10,350 nt of DNA from Chrysochromulina parva. Its lineage: Eukaryota; Haptophyta; Prymnesiales; Chrysochromulinaceae. The DNA is taken from NCBI GenBank assembly GCA_002887195.1, contig PJAB01002129.1:1-10350 (forward strand). Reading direction: 5' to 3'. The position numbers were made by a program, and so were the translations under genes. Under the pieces are notes generated by a model. The model did no database searches and was not told where the DNA came from. It saw only the letters and a list, made by a program, of their open reading frames with translations. Shown one piece after another: positions 1 to 6,826 of the stretch; within the stretch, counting starts at the first letter, position 1, and the number at the start of each line of letters is the position of its first letter.

Positions 1-178
1 CACGGCCCCCCATATGCCCAATACCCCTTCCCCCTGGTTGGGCCCCTGTGGTAGCTCTGCCAACAGTCTCATCACACGTTGAGTTCACGGCCGCTTAACT
101 GTTGGGGTCAAGCGGCAGAAGTCCCATGAAGTCCGCATTCATCGACTGCTCGTCGACTGCTCTCGTGGGGGTTTTCGA

Positions 179-1024
179 ATGCGGCAAGAACGCGGCAAGA
201 TTGTGGTCCTCAGCGAGGCGCCTCGGGCCACGGCGTACCGCTACATTCGCTCTGGCTACCGCGTGCAACACACCTTCCTCGAGGCGTTGACGTCATTGTG
301 GCGCTACCACAACGAGACGTGGAACGTGTGGACGCACCTGATGGGCTTCGGCTACTTCGTCAGCCTGCAGTTTCACGTGTCCATGATGGCGCTGCCTACG
401 CTGGGCCTCGATCTCGAACGATGGCCTCTTTACGTCTTCATATGCACCGCGCTCGCGTGCATGGGCTCGTCGGCCGCTTACCACCTATTCGGCACAGCCA
501 ACGAGCGCTGGGCCGACCGCCTGGGCGCCTTTGATTATGCAGGCATTGTACTGCTCATTTTTGGTAGCTGCGTTCCCTTCTGCTACTACGGCTTCTACGC
601 CTCCGCATTCTACCAGCACCTGTATATCTGGTCGCTGCTCGGCTGCGGAAGCGCGCTCTTCACGTGTATCTTCCAATCCTTCTTCTACCACGCGCGATGG
701 CGCACGCTGCGTGTGGGCCTCTTCGTCGGCTTCGGAGCGCTCGGCGTGGTGCCATTGCTCCACCTGCTCGTCTTCCACCGGTACAACGCGCTCTCTATCA
801 GCCTGCTTGGCGGCGTCGTCGGCGAGGGCGGTGTCTACCTCGGTGGCGCACTCATCTACACCACGCAGGTACCGGAGGCGCTCGTGCCCAACCGCTTCGA
901 CTACTCCCTCAACTCACACAATCTGTGGCACTGCTGCGTCGTCGCCGCCGCGTACCTGCACTTCAAGACCATGGTGGAGCTCTGGGAGGCGACTTCTATG
1001 GCGATCGGAGCTGCAGGTGTCTGA
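179..1024 (+). CDS. PAQR family (adiponectin/progestin receptor-like) seven-helix membrane protein
   Basis: This 281-aa intronless reading frame matches the PAQR/hemolysin-III family throughout. Seen: the pre-TM1 signature around residues 20-55 (YRYIRSGYR, then HNETWNVWTHL), seven hydrophobic segments at about 53-70, 83-103, 117-140, 146-168, 177-199, 206-226 and 247-268, and the family's putative zinc-binding residues. These are H102 (SSAAYHLF), D119 (FDYAGI) and the C-terminal pair H247/H251 (SHNLWH), followed by VVAAAYLHF. In AdipoR proteins the three equivalent histidines bind zinc and the family is linked to ceramidase-type lipid hydrolysis. That activity here is inference. The short N-terminus of about 18 residues resembles the minimal PAQR core rather than animal AdipoRs with long cytoplasmic tails. 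The frame is open back to position 83, but 179 is the first in-frame ATG; its context is weak, so a spliced upstream start is possible. It ends with TGA. Confidence 0.93.
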   Translation: MRQERGKIVVLSEAPRATAYRYIRSGYRVQHTFLEALTSLWRYHNETWNVWTHLMGFGYFVSLQFHVSMMALPTLGLDLERWPLYVFICTALACMGSSAAYHLFGTANERWADRLGAFDYAGIVLLIFGSCVPFCYYGFYASAFYQHLYIWSLLGCGSALFTCIFQSFFYHARWRTLRVGLFVGFGALGVVPLLHLLVFHRYNALSISLLGGVVGEGGVYLGGALIYTTQVPEALVPNRFDYSLNSHNLWHCCVVAAAYLHFKTMVELWEATSMAIGAAGV

Positions 1025-1547
1025 GCCGGCCCAGGCTGGGGGCGCGTCAGGATACTCGTCGGGAGGGCGGATCCGGAATCGGCGCGGTAGCCGGAACCGA
1101 CGCTTCGAGCGGTGCCGCAACGGGAGGGAACGCACGACTAGCAACGTAGGTAATGAGTCGTCACACGTATCGGTATCAAAACGTTCTATCTTCTAATCGT
1201 TATCGCAGCACTTATAGGCGAGCGGTCGTGAGCGAGTCATGAAACCGGCTTTGAGTTTGGGACGGTGAGGCGGCCGTCGCGCGGCGGGGCCCTGCCGTCG
1301 CCGTGCGGGTGCGGCGCAGGGGCGCGCGCGCGCGCGGACTCAGCGACCGGTACATGCACGCGGCGACACTGCCCTGTATCGTCGGCGCGGCGTTACGCGT
1401 TTGCAAGGAGCTAGGCGGACCCTCACGGGTTCCACTCTTGTTCCTTGACGGTTAAACGAGCGCGCACCATGGGCGCGTGCGCTGGAGTCTGTGAGAGATC
1501 ACCCGCCATGAAATAGCGTCTACCTATAGCCGCCTTGGCGTGACGGC
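1025..1547. other. Convergent intergenic spacer (3' flanks of PAQR and coiled-coil genes)
   Basis: No gene is supported here. Both neighbouring genes point into this interval, so it should hold their 3' UTRs. It is GC-rich and includes an alternating GC run at about 1322-1336 that could adopt Z-DNA. Short open frames in it are arginine/serine-rich, typical of chance frames in GC-rich DNA. No clear polyadenylation hexamer was seen. Confidence 0.6.
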
Positions 1548-3531
1548 TTACACGGCGGCCGCCGCCGTGAGCAGCGGGTTGGGCAGCTTGAGCGCCTCGG
1601 CGAAGGTCGAGATGGCATACTCGGTCACCTCCTGCCGGCGGTCGATGCCGTCGATCGTCTTCTTGAGCTGAGTCTTGTGGTTCTGGAGGAGGTCGGCTGT
1701 CTCCTTGCACGAGGACTTGAGAGCACGTGCTTGAGTGGAGAGCTCGGGCAGCGTGGCCAGCTCGTTCTGGGTGGCGCGCATCTGCTCGCCTAATCGTTTC
1801 AGCTGGTCAGCATTTCGCTGGATGCGCTCGTTCATCAGGCCGTCGAGCTGCTCCACTTCTCGTCGAGTCTCTCCGACCTCCTGGTGTGCCTCGCCGATCT
1901 GCGACGTGAGGCGCTCGAGGGTCTGCTCATGGGCCTGGCTCAGGCTCTGCATCCGCTTATCCACTTGCCGCAACGCATCGCGCAGTGCCTCGGTCATCGC
2001 CTCTCGAATTGTCGAGTCGTTCTCCTCGACAATACGCTCCACCGCCGTGAGCGCCTCAGAGCGCGCCTCGTCGTTGCGGCGCGACGCTTCGGTGAGCGCG
2101 TCGAGCCGCTCGCTCAGCGTCGCATCCTCGCGCTGCATCTCCCTGGAGAGATTGTCCACCGACTCGACGAGCAATTGGATCGCGTTCCTGTGCCGATGAG
2201 GGAGCAATCAGGGGCTGATGAGGGGAGCACTCGGGGGCTGATGAGGGGAGCAATTGGATCGCGTTCCTGTGCCGTTGGCTGTCGGCTTCGAATCGGTCGA
2301 GCTTGCCCTCGACCTCGCTCACGTGCTTGTCCGTCTCGTCCGCACGCGTGGTCAACCTCGCCGTGCGCCCCTCGACCTCGCTCACGTGCTTGTCCGTCTC
2401 GTCCGCACGCGTGGTCAACCTCGCCGTACGCCCCTCGACCTCGCTCACGTGCTTGTCCGTCTCGTCTGCGCGCGTGGCCAACCCCGCCGTGCGCCCCTCG
2501 ACCGATGTGAGCTTGTGCGCCAGCTCTCGCTCAAGCTTCCTGCTCTCCTCTTCGGCAGCCCTCCTGGTCTCCTCTACGGCGGCCACGAGCCGCGTCTCGA
2601 GCATCTCGCGCGTCGAGGCCTGCTCTCGTTCGAGCCTCCCGACCGCGCTCACCTGCTCCCGCTCGAGCTTCACGGCGTGGCTGCGCATGCCCTCGACTTG
2701 AAGACGCAGCTCTTGCGTCGCGTCGTCCGCCCGTCGCTGGTCGGCACGCAAGAGCTGGCCCATCTCCTGCGCCTTCGCCTCCGCGGCCACGAGCTTCGCC
2801 TGCCACTCCTTCGACACCTCGCGCACATCCGAGCGCATCTGCTCGCGCGCGCTGTCCATGCGCTCGATGAGCTCCTCGCGCAGCTGATTGCGCGAGCTGT
2901 CCATGCGCTCGATGAGCTGCTCGCGCAGCTGATCGCGCGAGCTGTCCATGCGCACGATGAGCTGCTCGCCCATGTTCTCCACCACCTCAACGCGCTCCGT
3001 CAGCTTCGCCATCTTCTCCGTCGCACGCTGCATCGGAGTCACTACGGCCGCAAGCGCGCGAGCCTCGACGGTGGCATCCAGCTTGGCCACATCGCTCGCG
3101 ACCGAGAGCTGGCGCGACGAGGTGGACTTGACCTCCTCCTCGAGACGGCTGACTCGTTCTGCGAACATCTCCGTCGTGAGCTTGTTCGAATCGGCAATCT
3201 CCTTCTTGGTCGCATCGACAACGGCGTAAAACGATTGCATCTCTTGGCGGCACGCCACCACCTCGTTACGCACCATCGACAGCTCATCATCCACCACCTT
3301 GGACAAGGCACCGACGGCATCGCGAAGCCGTCCGATCTCGGCGGCAAAGTGGTCGAATGCACCCTGCGACTCATTCTCGAGCAGGAGCTGCTCGCGCGAT
3401 GCGCGCTCGAGCTTCTTGACCGTGTCCTTAAGCTGCTGAAATTCGGTGATTTGGCCCTGCCGCTGCATCCACGAGTACGTGGGTTCATGAACGGTCGAAG
3501 CGTAGCCGGCTTGGCTCGAGCGCCACGCCAT
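1548..3531 (-). CDS. Long coiled-coil protein, frame broken by a 79-bp repeat-flanked insertion (probable short intron or recent duplication)
   Basis: I do not recognise a named family. Read from the ATG at 3531, the protein is almost wholly heptad-like, rich in E, R, Q, A and L, after a short non-helical start (PTYSWMQRQGQ near the N-terminus). There is no signal peptide or membrane segment. It carries 15-aa repeats (RMDSSR.QLRE.LIE, DNA 2851-2970) and 21-aa repeats (GRTARLTTRADETDKHVSEV type, DNA 2306-2494). At 2169-2274 a 79-bp insertion flanked by perfect 27-bp repeats shifts the frame. Without it, the frame ending TAA at 1548 joins exactly (RHRNAIQL, then LVESVDNLS) to give 634 aa. With it, translation ends at 2056 after 491 aa, with a proline/serine/arginine-rich tail unlike the rest. 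The frame is open with a GTG at 3588, but 3531 is the first ATG. A role as a structural or scaffold protein is inference from composition only. Confidence 0.72.
2169..2274 (-). repeat. 27-bp perfect direct repeats 79 bp apart, with internal 23-bp repeats
   Basis: Positions 2169-2195 and 2248-2274 are identical, separated by 52 bp. The insertion also carries two near-identical 23-bp units (minus strand TGCTCCCCTCATCAGCCCC plus 4 variable bases) and a truncated third. 79 is not a multiple of three. On the minus strand the repeat contains CACAG|GAACG, a usable acceptor context. Three in-frame intron readings end at that AG: 79 nt with a GA donor, 64 nt with a GC donor (CAATT|GCTCCC), and 43 nt with a GT donor (CCGA|GTGCTC). 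Confidence 0.9.
2306..2494 (-). repeat. 63-bp tandem repeat, three full copies, in coding sequence
   Basis: Three near-identical 63-bp units lie at 2306-2368, 2369-2431 and 2432-2494, followed by a decayed fourth. Each encodes a 21-aa, three-heptad block (RADETDKHVSEVEGRTARLT type), so copy-number change lengthens the coiled coil without breaking frame. Confidence 0.95.
2851..2970 (-). repeat. 45-bp tandem repeat in coding sequence
   Basis: Units begin at 2851, 2896 and 2941 (plus strand GCTGTCCATGCG). The third is partial and a degenerate copy seems to precede 2851. The encoded 15-aa unit is RMDSSR[D/N]QLRE[Q/E]LIE, about two heptads plus one residue, which should alter the superhelical phase locally. 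Confidence 0.9.
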
Positions 3532-4049
3532 CGACCCCAGGAGCTGGGCGCTGCACTCAGAAATGAAAACCAGTGAGGGACCGGGCACGACCTTTTTAAC
3601 ACCCGTGACAGGCTTGACGAAGATGTCCAGGGGCAGGGCCAGCGGCCAGTGGCGCCAGAGGCAGCAGATAGGCTTGCAGCATGGCTTGCAGATAGGCGCA
3701 CACCGCGCAGAGGGGGGTGGTATGGAGGTCTACGGCACGGGCCATGGGCCGGAGGCACGGACGGGAGTCAGATATCAGATACATGTATCAGAGTCAAACT
3801 GTTGTGGTGTTGAAACGTACAATGACGCGGAACGAGAGATGCTTCGGAGATGCGGCCTCGTATAGAGAATTTGTCCGTGACAAAATAATAGTGTTGTGTG
3901 AGATTATGTGTGCATCGGTTCACGGTTGTGTGTGATGTTGGCTTACAGACGGGGCCTGTGCTCCTGTGCTACTAAAACTTTCAAATAGCTATTACCTAGT
4001 ACGCGGTCTGTGCGACGACCTCAAACCTGCATGGGAAACACTGTTCCCG

Positions 4050-4129
4050 CGCGGTTCGGTTCCCCTCAGATCCCGACTCACCGGGAGCCGTCCTTTGAGA
4101 CGGAGTGTGGTGAACGCGGGGGGACCGCG
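4050..4129. other. Candidate structured element (outer stem plus two internal hairpins)
   Basis: Seen: CGCGGT at 4050-4055 can pair with ACCGCG at 4124-4129, extended by TTCCCC (4060-4065) against a G run (4118-4123). Two small hairpins lie inside: CCCG/CGGG around 4072-4086 and CCGTC/GACGG at 4088-4103. The layout is cloverleaf-like but matches no RNA family I recognise, and GC-rich sequence gives such pairings by chance. It lies just downstream of the hydroxylase gene, so it could be part of that 3' UTR. Confidence 0.25.
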
Positions 4130-4132
4130 ACA

Positions 4133-4152
4133 TGACTGACTGACTGACTGAC
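4133..4152. repeat. TGAC tetranucleotide microsatellite (5 copies)
   Basis: Five uninterrupted TGAC units lie 20 bp beyond the stop codon of the minus-strand hydroxylase gene, probably in its 3' UTR. No function is suggested. Confidence 0.9.
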
Positions 4153-4171
4153 CGGGATTCACCCTGCAGAT

Positions 4172-5098
4172 TCACCCCAGCTTCGCCTCGTGACGCGCCT
4201 GCTCACCTGAGTCCCACGTACCGAGAAGTTTATCCCAGAGCGCGAGGCGCTTGCTAAAGTTGACCGAAGCCTTGATGTGGTGCCGTCGGTGGTCGGCGGC
4301 ACAGAGTTCGATGCCCAGCGCGCGCATTAGAAAGGGCGCTGGCCCGAAACAGCGCCCCTTGTGCTCGACGCCCGCGTGCCCGTAGAGCTCCTGGAAGAGC
4401 AGGTAGGTCTTAGCGAGACTGAGCTCGAGGCCGGGGGCCAGCGGCACGAGCGCGAGTGCAGCAAGCACGGGCAGCGTGTGCGTGAGCGCAACGTCGGCGG
4501 CCGTCATCTGCAGCGAAGAGAGCAGTCGCACGTCGTGCGTGTGCGCATGGTGCAGCTTGTGGACTGCCACGTACACCGAGGGCACCGAGTGCACCAGCCG
4601 ATGCGCCACGTAGAAGACGCCGTCAAAGAGCACCTCGAAGATGAGCAGGCGTGTCATCAGCTCGAGCCACCACAAGGTACCATCGAACATGGTGCTGGCT
4701 GGCCCATCCGCCGCCGCCCAGCTCCTCGTCGTCCCATTCGCAATCCCATGCATGGGTGAAGAAAGCGGCAACAACTCCATGGTGGACGCGCGTGCCATCG
4801 CTGAGTGCGCGTAGCGCTCGAATGCGCTACCCAGAGGGTGGGCAAGGACCGAATACCAGGCAATCGGCGACGAGTGGCTGCCCGATTTGTGCGGTGAGAG
4901 CACGCGGCGACCGCGGAGGTTGAACGCACAAGCGGAGAAGACGATCGCGTAGAGGACAAGTGTGCTGCCGAGGGCGCTCAGTTCCTTCGAAAGCGTGACG
5001 TCAAGAATATGGCGCTCGGCGGCAGCGACCACAGTGGCAACGGCGAGCACTCCGCCATTGACCGCGAGCCAGTGGTAGGCATGCCGGACAAGTCGCAT
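4172..5098 (-). CDS. Fatty acid hydroxylase / sterol desaturase superfamily membrane enzyme
   Basis: This 308-aa frame carries the histidine boxes of the ERG3/C4-methylsterol oxidase/fatty acid hydroxylase superfamily, whose members use a di-iron centre to hydroxylate or desaturate lipids in the ER membrane. Seen: HRLVH at residues 166-170, HKLHH at 180-184, HAGVEH at 241-246 and DHRRHH at 269-274, followed by the usual NFSKRLALWDKLLGTW ending. Hydrophobic segments lie at about 12-28, 44-60, 142-165 and 200-222. Residues 61-140 form an unusually long polar, serine/proline-rich linker before the first box, which could be a lineage insertion or an in-frame retained intron. The ATG at 5098 has A at -3. 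It is divergent from the WTAP homologue, 218 bp from ATG to ATG. The substrate (sterol, fatty acid or sphingoid base) cannot be told from sequence. It ends with TGA. Confidence 0.92.
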   Translation of the reverse strand: MRLVRHAYHWLAVNGGVLAVATVVAAAERHILDVTLSKELSALGSTLVLYAIVFSACAFNLRGRRVLSPHKSGSHSSPIAWYSVLAHPLGSAFERYAHSAMARASTMELLPLSSPMHGIANGTTRSWAAADGPASTMFDGTLWWLELMTRLLIFEVLFDGVFYVAHRLVHSVPSVYVAVHKLHHAHTHDVRLLSSLQMTAADVALTHTLPVLAALALVPLAPGLELSLAKTYLLFQELYGHAGVEHKGRCFGPAPFLMRALGIELCAADHRRHHIKASVNFSKRLALWDKLLGTWDSGEQARHEAKLG

Positions 5099-5316
5099 TG
5101 TCCCCTGGCAGCCGCCGCGTATGAGATAGAATACGAGATACGCGGAGATTGAAATGCGACATTCTCGAGTCGTCGATAGTCGGACTCGTCCCCTTTAAAG
5201 GCCTGACAGAGCGAGTACGAGTGAGTGAGAGAGTGAGTGAGTGAGATGGGGTGTCTGTGAATGTGGAAGCTTCATTTCACGCTCCCGCGACTCCTCCCCC
5301 CGCGTGGAAGCCGAGA
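5099..5316. promoter_or_regulatory. Short divergent promoter region shared by hydroxylase (-) and WTAP homologue (+)
   Basis: The two start codons are 218 bp apart and point outwards. Near the middle lies a perfect 10-bp palindrome CCTTTAAAGG (5192-5201), whose TTTAAA core could act as a TATA-like element on either strand. It is about 94 bp from the hydroxylase ATG and 116 bp from the WTAP ATG. An inverted repeat CGAGTC/GACTCG (5166-5171, 5183-5188) precedes it, and a GAGT-rich simple repeat (about 5215-5245) follows on the WTAP side. The promoter role is inferred from layout. Confidence 0.55.
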
Positions 5317-5320
5317 ATGA
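5246..5320 (+). promoter_or_regulatory. Two abutting uORFs leading into the WTAP-homologue start codon
   Basis: ATG at 5246 opens a 4-codon uORF ending TGA at 5258-5260. The next base starts another ATG (5261), a 19-codon uORF whose TGA (5318-5320) overlaps the main ATG at 5317 as ATGA. If the mRNA starts upstream of 5246, initiation at 5317 would need leaky scanning or reinitiation. Transcription could instead begin downstream, or an intron could remove the uORFs. Confidence 0.45.
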
Positions 5321-5982
5321 ATGAACCCTTGCAAGTTGCGTCGGACGTGCCCGCTGCGAAGCGCCAAGCCCTCGATAGCGAACTGCACGACCTGCGCGCG
5401 GCCGAGCGACGCACACAGCGCGAGTTCAGTCAGCAACGCCGGCGCGAGAGCGCGCTCGTTCTCCGGCTCGCTCTCAAGGATCGGGAGTGCGTCGAGGCGT
5501 GGGCGCAGTGCCGCAGCCTTCGGCAGGCACTGCAGCCGTCTTATGTGCAGGAGACGAGCCTGCTGCTCGACCCGGCGGTGAATGCAGAGATCATGCGATT
5601 GCGTGAAGAGGTAGAGCTGGCCAAGAAGAAGGAGCAGGACGCCAAGGATGAGTTGCAGGCGTGCCAATTTCAATCCGGTTCGATCCCTGGAAAGAAGCTC
5701 ATGAACAAGTGCAAGGAGCTCCAGGCCGAGAACGACCAGCTAGGAAAGGAGCTCTCCGAGGGGCAGGTGCAAAAGCTCAAGGCCGACTGCGCGCTGCAGA
5801 AGCAGCATGCGCAGGAGCTGCAAAAGGCCCTCGAGGAGACGCGCGAGTTTGTTGAACACCTCACAGAGGAGCTCGACACGTCGCAGGCACTCGTCTTTTC
5901 GCTACGAAGAGAGCTGCACGCGGCCAAGAGCCAGCTTGCGGCGGCTCAGCCATCAGCTGCAGCACCGGCGGCGACCGAATAA
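5317..5982 (+). CDS. WTAP: WTAP / FIP37 / Mum2-type subunit of the mRNA m6A methyltransferase complex
   Basis: This 221-aa coiled-coil protein aligns in order with the conserved core of WTAP (FIP37 in plants), the scaffold that holds the METTL3-METTL14 type m6A writer in the nucleus. Seen: RRRESALVLRLALKDRE (42-58), the LRQALQP and LLLDPAVN blocks (68-89), the diagnostic GKKLMNKCKELQAEN (125-139), then LGKELSEG, ALQKQHAQELQ and a C-terminal helix to about 207. AAKRQ near residue 13 may be a weak nuclear signal in the position of the PKKVR of animal WTAP. The long Ser/Thr/Gln-rich tail of the animal protein is absent; this one stops after a short alanine/proline tail. The start at 5317 is the first in-frame ATG, with A at -3. 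A GTG at 5251 is in frame but adds only low-complexity sequence. No intron is evident. It ends with TAA. Confidence 0.92.
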   Translation: MNEPLQVASDVPAAKRQALDSELHDLRAAERRTQREFSQQRRRESALVLRLALKDRECVEAWAQCRSLRQALQPSYVQETSLLLDPAVNAEIMRLREEVELAKKKEQDAKDELQACQFQSGSIPGKKLMNKCKELQAENDQLGKELSEGQVQKLKADCALQKQHAQELQKALEETREFVEHLTEELDTSQALVFSLRRELHAAKSQLAAAQPSAAAPAATE

Positions 5983-6193
5983 GTGGCGCATTGACTTTCT
6001 CCCAAAGGGTAGCTCGCGGCCGGGCTTGGACGAGCCAGTGGAGCACCAGTCGAGTGGGCCACAGTGGTTCCACAGTGGCAAGATATATACTCATATACAC
6101 ACGTCAGGGCCGTGTAGGCAGAGTAGAGGGTATGCAACGTGTCTCGTGTGAGTCGCGCGGCGACGTGAAGGATAGACATAACGAGATTAGAAT

Positions 6194-6258
6194 CCCGTCC
6201 GCGGAAGCCGGACGGGGTCCGCGTGTCGTCTCTCGTCTGTCGAGACGGTCCGGACCCC
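6194..6258. other. Two overlapping, mutually exclusive hairpins
   Basis: Hairpin A: CCCGTCCG (6194-6201) pairs perfectly with CGGACGGG (6209-6216), 7-nt loop. Hairpin B: GGGGTCCG (6214-6221) pairs with CGGACCCC (6251-6258), enclosing a second stem CGTCTC/GAGACG (6227-6232, 6242-6247) with a 9-nt loop. They compete for 6214-6216. The element is about 210 nt past the WTAP stop codon, so it may be in that gene's 3' UTR. Function is unknown. Confidence 0.5.
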
Positions 6259-6575
6259 GCGCGCGAGCGAGCAGGCCGAGTCCGCCGAATATCGGCGTGG
6301 ATCGAATCCGATTCTCCGTACGATGTCGAATGCGCGCTTTTGGCCGCCACGATGTGCGTGCGCTGTCGCTGACGGTGACGCCCCGCCGTGTCAGTGTCGT
6401 GCGGTGCTTAGCACCCCTCTAGTCTCGTTCGCACGCTCCACCTATCACCTAACCGCTAACGTAAGCTACATTTCGTTTTTGTTATAACTTACCCTAGCGG
6501 CTAGTCTCGATGATGGCGCGATGCGGGCCATGCGCGGGGCCGCAGGCGGAGGCGCTGTACTGACGATGGTCGATG

Positions 6576-6620
6576 CCATATCGATTCCATATCGATTCAT
6601 GGTATGCCAATGATCGATAT
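6576..6620. repeat. 11-bp tandem duplication with inverted copy
   Basis: CCATATCGATT occurs twice back to back (6576-6586, 6587-6597), and its core recurs inverted as ATCGATAT at 6613-6620. It lies in the SPX-gene 3' flank. It may be a protein-binding site cluster or chance. Confidence 0.7.
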
Positions 6621-6826
6621 GCGGCAGCTGGTTCACATGTAGCACATAAGCACAACACGTAGCGATCGAGCGTCCATGCACATCCATGCCACCATGGGTC
6701 GCGTGCTCGACGAGGCGCGACGGAGAGTAAGAGCTCGATCTGCAATAGAAAGAGAGGAAAGGAGCACACGCAAGATGTATTGTCGAAAACCATCCCCGCT
6801 CCGGCGTTGAGCATGGTAGAGGAACC

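Larger units (their letters stand above)
3532..4171. other. Intergenic spacer: 5' flank of coiled-coil gene, 3' flank of hydroxylase gene
   Basis: No gene is supported. A minus-strand TTAAAAAG at about 3592-3599, some 60 bp upstream of the coiled-coil ATG, could serve as an A/T-rich core promoter element. Other contents are GCAGATAGG twice near 3666-3698, a 12-bp perfect palindrome at 3778-3789, a possible structured element at 4050-4129 and five TGAC copies at 4133-4152. Base composition drops in GC between about 3800 and 3980. Plus-strand open frames here have no recognisable protein character. Confidence 0.55.
5983..6826. other. Convergent intergenic spacer between WTAP and SPX genes
   Basis: Both flanking genes end here, so it should contain their 3' UTRs. 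No protein or RNA gene is supported. It holds strong overlapping hairpins at 6194-6258, an AT-containing patch near 6466-6495, and a tandem plus inverted repeat cluster at 6576-6620. The longer minus-strand frames at 6466-6879 look like chance frames: no motif, and biased to C, R, S and H. Confidence 0.5.

Noticed and set aside
531..1196. 221-codon plus-strand frame inside and beyond the PAQR gene
   Set aside because: It overlaps the clear PAQR frame and encodes low-complexity Ser/Thr/Arg sequence.
2306..2970. Repeats considered as a CRISPR-like array
   Set aside because: The units are head-to-tail without unique spacers and encode coiled-coil heptads in frame, in a eukaryotic setting.
2254..3576. 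440-codon open frame on the plus strand antisense to the coiled-coil gene
   Set aside because: It mirrors the heptad-rich, stop-poor codon pattern of the minus-strand gene. The product is an L/H/R-rich string with no domain, and the repeats make sense only as coiled coil on the other strand.
3042..3758. 238-codon minus-strand frame overlapping the start of the coiled-coil gene
   Set aside because: It is out of frame with the coiled coil, Ser/Arg/Pro-rich, and lacks any recognisable motif; a frame shadow in GC-rich DNA.
4050..4129. tRNA gene
   Set aside because: The fold is cloverleaf-like, but I could not place a GGTTCGAATCC-type T arm, a 7-bp acceptor with correct spacing, or an anticodon loop.
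5251..5316. GTG start for the WTAP homologue
   Set aside because: Eukaryotic initiation favours the ATG at 5317, and the extra 22 residues have no family similarity.
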